64,000 nucleotides of DNA from an uncultured Clostridia bacterium (GCA_934149305.1 CAKPEF010000005.1:1-64000), one strand, 5' to 3'. Shown: positions 23,465-32,562, counted from the first letter of the stretch. The notes: generated by a model not told the origin, from the sequence alone. Numbers and translations are program-made.

Positions 23465-24880
23465 ATGAATAATAAAAAAGGAAATGCAGTGGCCATAGTT
23501 ATTGTGGTTCTTGCAATTATAGTATGTATAGTAGGCGCAATTTTTTATTTGAAAAAAGATAAAGAAAACATAGAAACAGGTGGCGGAGACATAGTAAAGG
23601 TTGATCCAATCGAAAAACAATTATCACTTATAAAAGATAATGTTTCTATGTGGAAAGATAGTGATGGCTATGAGAGATTTCAATATGCTGTTACAGATTT
23701 AGACCACAATGGAAGATTAGAGATTATAGCTGCAAGCTGCCAAGGTACAGGACTTTACACATATAGTAATTATTATGAAGTAAATGAAACAATGGACGCA
23801 TTAAATAAAGTTACTACAAATTATGAAGAGGGAGATTCAGAACCTGATATTATTGTAGATAGAGCAAAAGTTTATTATGATGCTAAGAATAATGAGTATC
23901 ATTATATCTTTACAGATTTGTGCAAGAATGGTGCGGCTGAATATTATGAAAGTGTTAATGATGTTGTTTTGAAAGAAGGAAAATTAACTCGCAGTGTTCT
24001 AGCGACTAAAGCAACAATTTATGAAAATGAAAAAGCAACTATTACATGCAAAGATAGCAATGAAAATTCTATAACAGAAGAAGAGTATGAAAATGTTGCT
24101 GAAAAAACTTTTGAAAATCTTAGCTCAAAAACAATTAGTTTAAGTTGGATAGAGGATGATGATGAGACCTTTAATACAAACCTTGATAAATTATTAAAAG
24201 ACTCATATGCAAATTTTGGATTAGAAGTAAAAGAAAATCCTGATGCAAAAGCTAGAAGATTAGCATATAAAAAAGTTATGCAAGGCATTCTTGAAAATAA
24301 AACATGGCCTGATGGAACTAAACTAGCTACAGATGATATATACGACTTTTCTGAAAACCTTTTTGCAATAGCAGATTTTGATAATGATGGAAAAGAAGAA
24401 TTACTAGTAAATTATTCTTCGACATTTATGGCAGGAATGATAGGTGTAATGTACGATTATGATAGTGAAACAGACCAAGTAGTAAAGGAATTATCAGATG
24501 TTTTCCCAACACTTGATATATACGATAATGGTGTTATAAAAGTTAGTGCTTCACACAACCAAGGACTTGCAGGTGACAAACTATGGCCATATGAAGTATA
24601 TAAATATGACACAAGTACAGACACATATAAATATTTCGCAATGGTAGATGCATGGGATAAATCATTATCTGAAAAAGATTATGAAGGAAATACATTCCCA
24701 GATGATGTAGATACAGATAAAATAGGCGTTGTATACTATGTAACAGAGGGCGAGAATGCAGAGAAAAAAGCAATTAGCCAAAAAGATTATGAGAAGTGGG
24801 AGAAAGAGTTAATAGGCGGTGCAAATAAATTAGAAATAGATTATAAGAAATTTACTAAAGAAAATGTAGATAGCATATAA
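23465..24880 (+). CDS. Membrane-anchored protein sharing the BlaR1-like sensor domain
   Basis: A 471-residue protein with one N-terminal membrane helix (about 8-29) and an extracellular body. Residues about 50-260 are homologous to the sensor of the 21667 product (VTDLDHNGRLEII...YYEVNETMDALNKVTTN). A second FG-GAP-like loop, IADFDNDGKEELLVNY, lies near residue 303. The lack of protease or catalytic motifs suggests a ligand-binding partner or decoy of the sensor. It has its own TATAAT box about 23440 and is followed by a large terminator. Confidence 0.75.
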   Translation: MNNKKGNAVAIVIVVLAIIVCIVGAIFYLKKDKENIETGGGDIVKVDPIEKQLSLIKDNVSMWKDSDGYERFQYAVTDLDHNGRLEIIAASCQGTGLYTYSNYYEVNETMDALNKVTTNYEEGDSEPDIIVDRAKVYYDAKNNEYHYIFTDLCKNGAAEYYESVNDVVLKEGKLTRSVLATKATIYENEKATITCKDSNENSITEEEYENVAEKTFENLSSKTISLSWIEDDDETFNTNLDKLLKDSYANFGLEVKENPDAKARRLAYKKVMQGILENKTWPDGTKLATDDIYDFSENLFAIADFDNDGKEELLVNYSSTFMAGMIGVMYDYDSETDQVVKELSDVFPTLDIYDNGVIKVSASHNQGLAGDKLWPYEVYKYDTSTDTYKYFAMVDAWDKSLSEKDYEGNTFPDDVDTDKIGVVYYVTEGENAEKKAISQKDYEKWEKELIGGANKLEIDYKKFTKENVDSI

Positions 24881-24901
24881 ATTTTATTTAAAATAAGTTA
24901 A

Positions 24902-24975
24902 AAAAGTCATCTTTGTTTTGCAAGAGGTACTGATGAATAAGTGCTTCTTGATAAAATGAAGATGGCTATTTTTGT
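24902..24975 (+). terminator. Large intrinsic terminator
   Basis: GTCATCTT...AAGATGGC outer stem (one G-U) enclosing AAGAGGTACT/AGTGCTTCTT, followed by TATTTTT. Confidence 0.7.
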
Positions 24976-24978
24976 ATT

Positions 24979-25054
24979 ACTATTAAATCTTATATATTTT
25001 ATCTTCGCAAAAAGTGAAATTCTTTTTACTCGAACATATATAAGATTTAATAGT
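24979..25054. repeat. Long perfect inverted repeat, 19-bp arms
   Basis: ACTATTAAATCTTATATAT at 24979-24997 is the exact reverse complement of 25036-25054. The 38-base centre contains AAAAAG...CTTTTT. The right arm abuts the dispersed repeat that begins at 25053. Confidence 0.8.
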
Positions 25055-25173
25055 TACCATTTAGCCTTAATTTATGACAAAAACTAATTATAATGTTTTT
25101 ATGGAGCACACTGTGCTCCGCTACATTTTGCAAAATACAATTATGCTCTATATATTTTTAGGTGTAATAGTAA
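25053..25173 (-). repeat. Dispersed intergenic hairpin repeat, reverse orientation
   Basis: On the minus strand it reads TTACTATTACACC...AATGTAGCGGAGCACAG TGTGCTCCATAAAA...CATAAATTAAGGCTAAATGGTAAC, with the same ends and core as the copies at 528 and 46367. No clear target duplication. Confidence 0.7.
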
Positions 25174-25188
25174 TTTTTAAATAACATA

Positions 25189-25229
25189 TTGACATTTTTT
25201 TATAGCTGTATATACTGTATATGTACAGC
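25189..25229 (+). promoter_or_regulatory. Promoter and operator of the GntR-ABC operon
   Basis: TTGACA at 25189-25194, 16 bases, TATACT at 25211-25216. Over the -10, GCTGTA (25205-25210) and TACAGC (25224-25229) form an inverted repeat, with CTGTATAT repeated inside it. The position suits autorepression by the YtrA-type regulator. Confidence 0.65.
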
Positions 25230-25243
25230 AAAGGAGGCGTGAA

Positions 25244-25618
25244 ATGAATATTATAATAAGTAATTCGAGTGATAAGCCAATATATGAGCAAATAAAGGAC
25301 CAAATAAAAAATAAAATTGTCTCGAATGAACTTGCGACGGGGGAGCTTTTGCCATCTATTAGAAGTTTGGCAAAGGATTTAAGAATAAGTGTAATTACAA
25401 CAAAAAATGCATACGATGAATTAGAAAAAGAGGGCTATGTTGAAACTGTGCCAGGAAAAGGCACTTATGTTGCACACAAAAATGTTGAACTAATTAAAGA
25501 AGAACAACTTGCAAAAATACAAGATTTGTTAGATACGGCTGTTCAAATTTCGAAGTTGAGTGGTATTTCTAAAAAAGAGATTAAAACGATGTTAGATATT
25601 TTATATTTGGAGGAATGA
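25244..25618 (+). CDS. GntR-family (YtrA-type) transcriptional regulator
   Basis: A 124-residue protein with an N-terminal winged helix (PIYEQIKDQIKNKI...LLPSIRSLAKDLRISVITTKNAYDELEKEGYVET.PGKGTYV) and only a short C-terminal helix, as in YtrA-subfamily regulators of ABC exporters. AAGGAGG ribosome site. The operator overlaps its promoter. It is 4 bases from the ATPase gene it probably regulates, and cell-envelope stress is the usual inducer for such operons. Confidence 0.9.
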   Translation: MNIIISNSSDKPIYEQIKDQIKNKIVSNELATGELLPSIRSLAKDLRISVITTKNAYDELEKEGYVETVPGKGTYVAHKNVELIKEEQLAKIQDLLDTAVQISKLSGISKKEIKTMLDILYLEE

Positions 25619-25622
25619 GTTT

Positions 25623-26480
25623 ATGGAAAATGTTATAGAGGTAAAAGGGTTACGCAAGAAGTATAAAGATTTTGAATTGAAAGATATAAATTTGTCACTT
25701 CAAAAAGGCATGATAATGGGTTTTATAGGTGAGAACGGTGCTGGTAAAACAACTACAATTAAAGCGATTTTGAATTTAATAAACCCAACTTCAGGTGAGA
25801 TTAAGATTTTTGGATTAGATAATAAAAAAGAAGAAGAGAAAATAAAAGAGGATATAGGAGTTGTTCTAGATGATAGCTTTTTATCTGAATATTTGAATGC
25901 AGAAGATATAAATAAAATAATGAAAAACATTTATAAAAATTGGGATGAAAAATTATTCTTTGAATACATAGAAAAATTTAAATTGCCTAGAAAACAGATA
26001 CCTAAAGAGTTTTCTAGTGGAATGAAAATGAAATTAAAAATAGCAACTGCAATATCTCATAAGCCTAAACTTTTAATATTAGATGAACCAACATCGGGAT
26101 TAGACCCTGTTGCTAGAAATGAGATTTTAGATATTTTCCAAGAGTTTATAGAAAATGGCGAAAATTCTATATTAGTTTCAAGTCATATAACCTCAGATTT
26201 AGAGCATATAGCAGATTATATAACTTTTATAAACGAAGGCAAAATAGTATTAAGTAAAGAAAGAGATGAGCTACTAGAAAAGTACGGACTTGCAAAATGT
26301 AGTGAAGAAGAATTCAAGACAATCAACAGTAATGATTATATAAAATACAAAAAGAATAGATATGATTACGAAGTACTTGTAGAAGACAAAAATGAGTTTA
26401 AAAAGAAATATAATATTTCAATTGTTGATAGACCAAGTCTTGAAGATATAATGCTCATTTATATAAAGGGGGTAAAATAA
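25623..26480 (+). CDS. ABC transporter ATP-binding protein
   Basis: A 285-residue nucleotide-binding subunit with Walker A GENGAGKTT (about 37-45), signature FSSGMKMKLKIA, Walker B LLILDEPTSGLDP and the H-loop SSH. The C-terminal extension is typical of BcrA/YtrB-type exporters. It pairs with the permease 2 bases downstream. The substrate is unknown; antibiotic or lipid export is the usual role for GntR-linked systems. Confidence 0.92.
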   Translation: MENVIEVKGLRKKYKDFELKDINLSLQKGMIMGFIGENGAGKTTTIKAILNLINPTSGEIKIFGLDNKKEEEKIKEDIGVVLDDSFLSEYLNAEDINKIMKNIYKNWDEKLFFEYIEKFKLPRKQIPKEFSSGMKMKLKIATAISHKPKLLILDEPTSGLDPVARNEILDIFQEFIENGENSILVSSHITSDLEHIADYITFINEGKIVLSKERDELLEKYGLAKCSEEEFKTINSNDYIKYKKNRYDYEVLVEDKNEFKKKYNISIVDRPSLEDIMLIYIKGVK

Positions 26481-26481
26481 T

Positions 26482-27129
26482 ATGGAAAAAATCAAAGGAC
26501 TAATAATAAAAGATATTTTACAACTAAAAACATATAGAAGAACTATAGTTTTATATATTGCAATTTTTATATTTTCATCTTTTTCAAGTGATGGTATAAA
26601 TCAAGTGCTACTTATGCTTATGGCAATGTTTTTTGGAATGTTTGCAATAGCATCGTTTAATTACGATGCAAGCTCAAGGGCTGATAAATATATATTGTCA
26701 CTTCCTTTAACTAAAAAAGAAGTAGTAAAGGCAAAATATATATTTATAATTTTAGCAACATTTTTTGGAGCATTTTTAGGAACAGCGCTAAATATAGTAT
26801 TAACTTATATAACCACGAAAAAGCTAATAAATTTAGGTATGCTTTTAAACACTATATTTGCTGGATTGCTTGTAATAGCACTCGTGCAAGCTTTTCAAAT
26901 TCCTTTTATATATAAATATGGACCAGAAAAGGGCAGACTTATTTCAATAATAATTACGATGAGTTTTGTTTCACTTATAGTTGGAATTTTTAGTGCTCCA
27001 AAAACGACGGAAAACATAAGTGAAACGACAAAAATTCTTATGCCAATATTATTCTCTTTAGGAACAATGATTATATACTATATTTCATACAAAGTGTCGT
27101 GCATAATTTATAGCAAATCGGAGCAATAA
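26482..27129 (+). CDS. ABC-2 type permease
   Basis: A 215-residue protein with six predicted membrane helices, of the ABC2_membrane family (a DASSRADKYILSLPLTKKEVVKAKY segment between helices 2 and 3 is typical). It completes the exporter with the preceding ATPase. Confidence 0.88.
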   Translation: MEKIKGLIIKDILQLKTYRRTIVLYIAIFIFSSFSSDGINQVLLMLMAMFFGMFAIASFNYDASSRADKYILSLPLTKKEVVKAKYIFIILATFFGAFLGTALNIVLTYITTKKLINLGMLLNTIFAGLLVIALVQAFQIPFIYKYGPEKGRLISIIITMSFVSLIVGIFSAPKTTENISETTKILMPILFSLGTMIIYYISYKVSCIIYSKSEQ

Positions 27130-27137
27130 AATAAAAA

Positions 27138-27196
27138 ACAAAACACCTTTTTATTATTCTTAAAATAATTTTAAGTGAAATAAAAAGGTGTTTTAC
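27138..27196. terminator. Bidirectional terminator between convergent genes
   Basis: AAAACACCTTTTTA (27140-27153) pairs with TAAAAAGGTGTTTT (27181-27194), with an inner CTTAAAAT/ATTTTAAG hairpin. The end overlaps the stop of the minus-strand radical SAM gene. Confidence 0.8.
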
Positions 27197-27963
27197 TAAT
27201 TATCTTTGAAGGTACACTTTTTGCACAGTTCTTCTACAGCAATAGAATTCTTAAAGCCACTAATAATTTTTTCTGCTCTTTCTGAAGTTATTATGGCATT
27301 GAAATCTTCACGAAAAATATTTCCAAGATTTATATCACCGTTATTATCTAAACAACAAGGTACAACAGTTCCATCTGCTAATATTCCGATTTGATTTATA
27401 AGTCCATAGCAATATTTTTTTGCACAAGTTACTTCATTTTTTAAACTTGGCCAAGTAAATTCGTTTTTTTGAGATAAAAATATATTAGGAGCAAGGGTGA
27501 AATTTTCTTTTTGAGGAATAGAAACATTAAACTCGTTTTCAAGGAGAGTTTTATTTTTAATATCTTTATCTATATTCCATATTCTAAAGCAAACAATTGC
27601 ATCTTGAATTTTTTTTGCAGTTTTAACAATATCTAGGCTATTTGTTGCATGAAGTGAGATATTTATTTGCCTTAAATATTTTGTGATTTCTAAATGCTTT
27701 TCAAGCATTGTAGCATTAGTTGTAAGATTTATTTTAAAGCCCATTTCAAATGCATATTTTATAAATTCATCAACATTTGGATGAAGCAAAGGCTCGCCTT
27801 TGACATGTAAATAAATATAATTAGTGAATGTTCTTATTTTTTCTAAAATCAACTTAAATTCATCAAATGTCATAAATCTACTTTCTCTGTTGTGAGGCAG
27901 ACAAAAAGGACATTTTAGATTACATACATTAGTTATCTCTATATAAACTCTTTTAAAACGCAT
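27196..27963 (-). CDS. Radical SAM/SPASM-domain protein
   Basis: A 255-residue protein with the radical SAM cluster motif CNLKCPFC (C13, C17, C20) and GEPLLHP. A C-terminal SPASM-like set of cysteines follows (C..YC, VPCC, ELCKKC). SPASM enzymes modify peptides or carry auxiliary Fe-S clusters. No precursor peptide gene is visible next to it, so the substrate is unknown. ATG preceded by AAAGGAGG on the minus strand. Confidence 0.85.
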   Translation of the reverse strand: MRFKRVYIEITNVCNLKCPFCLPHNRESRFMTFDEFKLILEKIRTFTNYIYLHVKGEPLLHPNVDEFIKYAFEMGFKINLTTNATMLEKHLEITKYLRQINISLHATNSLDIVKTAKKIQDAIVCFRIWNIDKDIKNKTLLENEFNVSIPQKENFTLAPNIFLSQKNEFTWPSLKNEVTCAKKYCYGLINQIGILADGTVVPCCLDNNGDINLGNIFREDFNAIITSERAEKIISGFKNSIAVEELCKKCTFKDN

Positions 27964-28073
27964 AATTCCTCCTTTCTAGTAATACTAACATGAAATAGAA
28001 AAAAAGCAAAGAAGAAGTTAAAAAATTTGATATATTTTCCATAATATTACAACACATAAAAGGCAAGAAACCA

Positions 28074-28102
28074 TTGACAAATTGCTCGAAATATAGGATA
28101 AT
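28074..28102 (+). promoter_or_regulatory. Promoter of the S1-like gene
   Basis: TTGACA at 28074-28079, 17 bases, GATAAT at 28097-28102. Because the promoter occupies these bases, an in-frame TTG at 28074 cannot be the start of the following gene. Confidence 0.7.
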
Positions 28103-28175
28103 TATTAAAGCTTTTTACGTGAATTATTGGCGTAAGAAAAATAATTTAGCAGATTCGGAAAGGATTGATTTTAAA

Positions 28176-29267
28176 ATGGCAAATAATGAAGAACAAAACT
28201 TTGCAGAGTTATATGAAAACTCACTTAAAAAATTAGAGGAAGGAACTATCGTAGAAGGAACTATCGTAGATATCGTTGGAGAAGATATTTTCGTTGATTT
28301 AGGATACAAGGCAGACGGAGTTATACCAAGAGGAGAGTTCTCTTATGGTGATGAAAAACCAGCTGATAAAGTAAAAGTTGGAGATAAAATATCAGCATAC
28401 ATCTTAAAGATGAATAATGGTCAAGGAAACGTATTGTTATCTACAAAAAGATTACAATCAAAAAAATTAAGAGAAGAGTTCGAAGCAAATGTTAAAGCTG
28501 ATAAACCAGTTGAAGCCAAAGTTACAGAGATTAAAGATGCTGGTGTTATAGCTGAAGCTGGTAGCACAAAAATATTTGTTCCAAGAACACAACTTGTTAA
28601 GAAAGTTACAGATTTAGCTGAATACAAGGGCAAAACACTTGCACTAAAAGTTATCGAATACAACCCAGAAAAGAGAAAGATAGTTGGTTCAGAAAGAAAG
28701 CTTGCAGACGAATTAAGAGAAATGCAACTTGCTAAAACATGGGCTGAAATAGAAGTTGGTAAAACAATAATCGGTACAGTTAGACAAATTACAGATTACG
28801 GTGCTTTTGTTGATATTGGTGGAATTGATGGTTTACTTCATATTACAGAAATCTCTTGGAAGCAAATTAAACATCCAAGTGAAGTTTTAAAAGTTGGTGA
28901 CCAAATCAAAGTTAGAGTTATAAAGATAGACAAAGAACATAACAAAATTTCTTTATCATACAAAAATCCAGAGGATGATCCTTGGGCAAACATTAAATAC
29001 CAAGTAACTGATATTGTTACAGGTAAAGTTGTAAGCTTAAAACCTTTTGGAGCATTTGTAGAATTACCAAACGGAATGGAAGCTTTGGTTCACATATCAA
29101 ACATCACAAATAGAAGAATTGCTAAACCAGATGAAGTTCTTAAAATTGGTGATGAAGTTACAGGTAAAATAATAGAAATCAATCCAGAAAAGAGAAGAAT
29201 TGAAATTTCTATAAGAGAACTTGAGAACGCAGAAGCTGAAGAAAGCAAAGAAAACACAGAAGAATAA
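28176..29267 (+). CDS. rpsA: Ribosomal protein S1-like RNA-binding protein (four S1 domains)
   Basis: A 363-residue protein with four S1 OB-fold repeats starting at about residues 20, 105, 190 and 275. Each has the VxGxVxxIxxxGxFVDLG-type pattern, for example GTVRQITDYGAFVDIGGIDGLLH. Bacillota S1 homologues help mRNA binding or act as translation-associated proteins. Start at the ATG at 28176 after GGAAAGGA. The acidic C-terminus is normal. The symbol is used for the family; the exact role differs from E. coli S1. Confidence 0.88.
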   Translation: MANNEEQNFAELYENSLKKLEEGTIVEGTIVDIVGEDIFVDLGYKADGVIPRGEFSYGDEKPADKVKVGDKISAYILKMNNGQGNVLLSTKRLQSKKLREEFEANVKADKPVEAKVTEIKDAGVIAEAGSTKIFVPRTQLVKKVTDLAEYKGKTLALKVIEYNPEKRKIVGSERKLADELREMQLAKTWAEIEVGKTIIGTVRQITDYGAFVDIGGIDGLLHITEISWKQIKHPSEVLKVGDQIKVRVIKIDKEHNKISLSYKNPEDDPWANIKYQVTDIVTGKVVSLKPFGAFVELPNGMEALVHISNITNRRIAKPDEVLKIGDEVTGKIIEINPEKRRIEISIRELENAEAEESKENTEE

Positions 29268-29319
29268 GAATATATTAAGTTCTTAAAAGAATGTGTAGAG
29301 TAACAATTGTAAAGAAGTA

Positions 29320-29460
29320 ATATTGGCGGGTGAATAGCCCGCCAATAAAAAGGCTTTATGGAAAAGTTATGTAAATAGATAAAAATGACAAAAAATATAA
29401 AAATGAATCGAATTTGGTTACCTCCCAGGTAACCAAGTGATAAATGGCCACTTGCCATTA
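29320..29460 (+). promoter_or_regulatory. Structured leader of typA (candidate cis-regulatory RNA)
   Basis: Three perfect hairpins precede typA: TATTGGCGGG/CCCGCCAATA (about 29321-29347), TTGGTTACCT-ccc-AGGTAACCAA (29414-29436), and AATGGC-N5-GCCATT (43-59 of 29401-29460). The third competes with CAAGTG (29434-29439)/CACTTG (29449-29454). No T run follows any of them, so simple termination is unlikely. The competing pairings suggest a switch. Confidence 0.45.
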
Positions 29461-29494
29461 GATATAATCCAAAAAACGAAAAGGGGAATTAGAA

Positions 29495-31309
29495 ATGGAA
29501 ATTAGAAATGTAGCTATTATCGCCCATGTTGACCATGGCAAGACTACACTTGTAGATGCTTTATTAAAGCAATCTGGTACATTTAGAGCAAATGAGCATG
29601 TAGATGAGCGTGTTATGGACTCAAATGCACTAGAAAAAGAAAGAGGAATCACTATACTTGCTAAAAACACTGCAGTTCATTATGGTGATTACAAAATCAA
29701 TATTATTGATACACCAGGACATGCTGACTTCGGTGGAGAAGTTGAACGTGTTTTGAAAATGGTTGATGGTGTAATACTTCTTGTTGACGCCTTTGAAGGT
29801 GTTATGCCACAAACAAGATTCGTTTTGAGAAAAGCTTTAGCACTTAACTTAAAACCAATCGTTGTTTTAAACAAAATAGACAGACCAGGAGCAAGACCTA
29901 AGGCTGTAGTAGATGAAGTAATTGATTTGTTCTTAGAGCTTGCAGCAAACGATGATCAATTAAACTTCCCAGTTATTTATGCTTCAGGAAAACAAGGCGT
30001 TGCTTCGATGGATCCTGATGTTCCAGGAACAGATATGAAGCCTATATTTGAAACAATAATCAATTATATAGGAGCTCCATGCGTTGATAGAAGCAAGCCA
30101 TTCCAAATGCTTGTTTCAAGCATTGACTATGACAACTATGTTGGAAGAATAGCAATTGGTAGAGTTGAAAGAGGAAAGATTCTTCAAGGACAAAATGTTG
30201 CTGTATGTAGAAAAGATGGAAACATTCAAAATCTAAAGATAGGAAAAATATACACATATCAAGGTTTAAAGAGAATAGAAATTGACGAAGCTGATGCCGG
30301 TGATATAGTTGCAGTTGTTGGTATTCCAGATATAAATATTGGTGAGACAATAGCTGATCCAAATGAACCAGAGGCAGTACCTTTCGTTGATATTGATGAA
30401 CCTACTCTAACAATGACATTTAGTGTTAATAATGGACCATTTGCAGGTAGAGAAGGCGAATTCGTTACATCAAGACATTTAAGAGACAGACTTATGAAAG
30501 AACTTGAATCAAATGTAAGCTTGAGAGTTGAAGAAACAGATAGCCCAGATAGCTTTAAGGTTTCAGGAAGAGGAGAATTACATTTATCTGTTCTTATCGA
30601 GACAATGAGAAGAGAAGGTTTTGAATTTATGGTATCAAGACCATCTGTAATATATAAAGAAATCAATGGCGTAAAATGCGAACCAATGGAAGACTTAGTT
30701 ATCGATGTTCCAGATGAATATACAGGTTCTGTTATCGAGAAATTAGGTGTAAGAAAAGCTGAAATGACAAACATGGTTGCAGGAAATCAAGGATATACAA
30801 GACTTGAGTTCAAAATACCTGCAAGAGGTTTGATTGGTTATAGAAGCGAATTCATGACAGATACAAAGGGAAACGGAATAATGAACCATGTATTTAATGG
30901 ATACGAACCTGCAAAAGGCGATATAGCTGCTAGAAACAAAGGTGTTCTAATAGCATTTGAAACAGGAAAATCAGTTACTTATGGACTATACAATGCACAA
31001 GAAAGAGGAACATTATTTATAGGAGCGGGTGTTGAAGTATATCAAGGTATGATAATAGGTGAAAACGCTAGACCAGACGATATGGAAGTAAACGTATGTA
31101 AAGAAAAACACTTAACAAATACCAGAGCATCAGGTAGTGATGATGCATTAAGACTAACACCACCAAGAGTTTTATCACTAGAACAAGCAATCGAATTCAT
31201 TGCTGAAGATGAATTAGTAGAAGTTACACCACAAAATATAAGACTAAGAAAGAAAATACTAGATCCAACAGCTAGAATCCGTTGGATGAGAGCAAACGGA
31301 TTGCTATAA
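29495..31309 (+). CDS. typA: Translational GTPase TypA/BipA
   Basis: A 604-residue ribosome-associated GTPase: G1 AHVDHGKTT (about 10-18), G3 DTPGHADFGGE, G4 NKIDRPGA, then EF-G-like domains and the TypA-specific C-terminus (GRGELHLSVLIETMRREGFE, RGLIGYRSEF, TRASGSDDALRLTPP). It assists 50S assembly and stress or cold adaptation. AAGGGG ribosome site; full length. Confidence 0.96.
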   Translation: MEIRNVAIIAHVDHGKTTLVDALLKQSGTFRANEHVDERVMDSNALEKERGITILAKNTAVHYGDYKINIIDTPGHADFGGEVERVLKMVDGVILLVDAFEGVMPQTRFVLRKALALNLKPIVVLNKIDRPGARPKAVVDEVIDLFLELAANDDQLNFPVIYASGKQGVASMDPDVPGTDMKPIFETIINYIGAPCVDRSKPFQMLVSSIDYDNYVGRIAIGRVERGKILQGQNVAVCRKDGNIQNLKIGKIYTYQGLKRIEIDEADAGDIVAVVGIPDINIGETIADPNEPEAVPFVDIDEPTLTMTFSVNNGPFAGREGEFVTSRHLRDRLMKELESNVSLRVEETDSPDSFKVSGRGELHLSVLIETMRREGFEFMVSRPSVIYKEINGVKCEPMEDLVIDVPDEYTGSVIEKLGVRKAEMTNMVAGNQGYTRLEFKIPARGLIGYRSEFMTDTKGNGIMNHVFNGYEPAKGDIAARNKGVLIAFETGKSVTYGLYNAQERGTLFIGAGVEVYQGMIIGENARPDDMEVNVCKEKHLTNTRASGSDDALRLTPPRVLSLEQAIEFIAEDELVEVTPQNIRLRKKILDPTARIRWMRANGLL

Positions 31310-31319
31310 AGTCAAGAAA

Positions 31320-31357
31320 GAATGTACTTAAATAAAAATTTAGGTACATTCTTTTTT
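31320..31357 (+). terminator. Terminator after typA
   Basis: GAATGTACTTAAAT / ATTTAGGTACATTC stem (one G-U) and T6. Confidence 0.85.
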
Positions 31358-31361
31358 GTAT

Positions 31362-31389
31362 TTGCAGTTACCATAATTTATGGTATAAT
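31362..31389 (+). promoter_or_regulatory. queA-tgt promoter with palindrome in the spacer
   Basis: TTGCAG at 31362-31367, 16 bases, TATAAT at 31384-31389. A perfect palindrome TACCATAA-T-TTATGGTA (31369-31385) fills the spacer and is a good operator candidate. A second small hairpin, GAGTGC/GCACTC, lies in the leader near 31412-31428. Confidence 0.6.
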
Positions 31390-31483
31390 AGCAAAGAATG
31401 GTTAAATTATTGAGTGCCTTGTGCACTCTAAGATTTTGACTGTATTTCAAAATATAATTTAATTATAGATAGGATGATAAAAA

Positions 31484-32518
31484 ATGAAATTACAAGATTT
31501 TTATTATGACTTGCCAGAAGAGCTTATAGCACAACATCCAACAGAAAAAAGAGATGAGTGTAGACTACTTGTTTTAGACAAAGAAACTGGAAAAATCGAG
31601 CACAAAATTTTTAAAGATATTGTTAAGTACATATCTCCAAATGATTGCTTGGTAATAAATGAAACAAGGGTTATTCCTGCTAGACTTTATGGCAGAAGAG
31701 AAGAAAAAGAAGAAAAAATTGAAATGCTACTTCTAAAGGATTTAGGTGATGAGAAGTGGGAGGTTCTAGTAAAACCGGGCAAAAAGTGCAAAATAGGTAC
31801 AGAGCTTTTATTTGAAACAGATGGTGAGGTTTTACTAAAAGCAAAAGTTATTGAGATTAAAGAAGATGGAAATAGGGTTGTAAAACTTTCATATGATGGC
31901 ATTTTGAATGAAATATTAGATAAAATTGGAATAATGCCACTTCCACCATATATACATGAAAAGCTAAAAGAAAAAGAAAGTTATCAAACAGTATATAGCA
32001 AGGTTGAAGGTAGTGCCGCAGCACCTACAGCCGGCTTACATTTTACACCAGAATTGTTAAATGAACTTGAGAAAAAAGGCGTAAAAATAGCTAGAGTTTT
32101 GCTACATGTCGGACTTGGTACTTTTAGACCGGTAAAAGAAGAAAACATAGAAGATCACAAAATGCATTCTGAGTATTACGAAATATCTAAAGAAGCATGC
32201 GATATAATAAATGAGACAAAGAAGAATGGTGGAAGGGTAATTTGTGTTGGTACAACTTCATGTAGAACTGTTGAATCAGCAGCTGATGAGAATGGCTTTT
32301 TAAAGCCTCAAAATGGCAATACAGAGATATTTATATATCCAGGATATAAGTTTAAGGTATTAGATTGTTTAATAACTAATTTTCACTTGCCAGAGAGCAC
32401 ACTTTTAATGCTTATATCAGCACTTGCAAATAGAGAAATGATAATGAATACATATAAAGTTGCTGTCGAAGAAAAATACAGATTTTTTAGTTTTGGAGAT
32501 GCAATGCTAATTAAATAA
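31484..32518 (+). CDS. queA: S-adenosylmethionine:tRNA ribosyltransferase-isomerase
   Basis: A 344-residue enzyme that builds the epoxycyclopentane ring on preQ1-tRNA in queuosine synthesis. Family signatures are present: LIAQHPTEKRDECRLLVLD, NDCLVINETRVIPARL, GSAAAPTAGLHFT, LHVGLGTFRPVK and ITNFHLPESTLLMLISA. It is directly followed by tgt, the enzyme acting before it in the pathway. Full length. Confidence 0.95.
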   Translation: MKLQDFYYDLPEELIAQHPTEKRDECRLLVLDKETGKIEHKIFKDIVKYISPNDCLVINETRVIPARLYGRREEKEEKIEMLLLKDLGDEKWEVLVKPGKKCKIGTELLFETDGEVLLKAKVIEIKEDGNRVVKLSYDGILNEILDKIGIMPLPPYIHEKLKEKESYQTVYSKVEGSAAAPTAGLHFTPELLNELEKKGVKIARVLLHVGLGTFRPVKEENIEDHKMHSEYYEISKEACDIINETKKNGGRVICVGTTSCRTVESAADENGFLKPQNGNTEIFIYPGYKFKVLDCLITNFHLPESTLLMLISALANREMIMNTYKVAVEEKYRFFSFGDAMLIK

Positions 32519-32562
32519 AAATGCATGAAAATCATAATTATTTTAGATGAAAGGAAAACTAT

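Noticed and set aside
28074..28175. N-terminal extension of the S1-like gene from a TTG at 28074
   Set aside because: These bases carry a near-consensus promoter, and GGAAAGGA correctly spaces the ATG at 28176.
29321..29347. The GGCGGG hairpin after the S1-like gene as an intrinsic terminator
   Set aside because: There is no T run after the stem on either strand.
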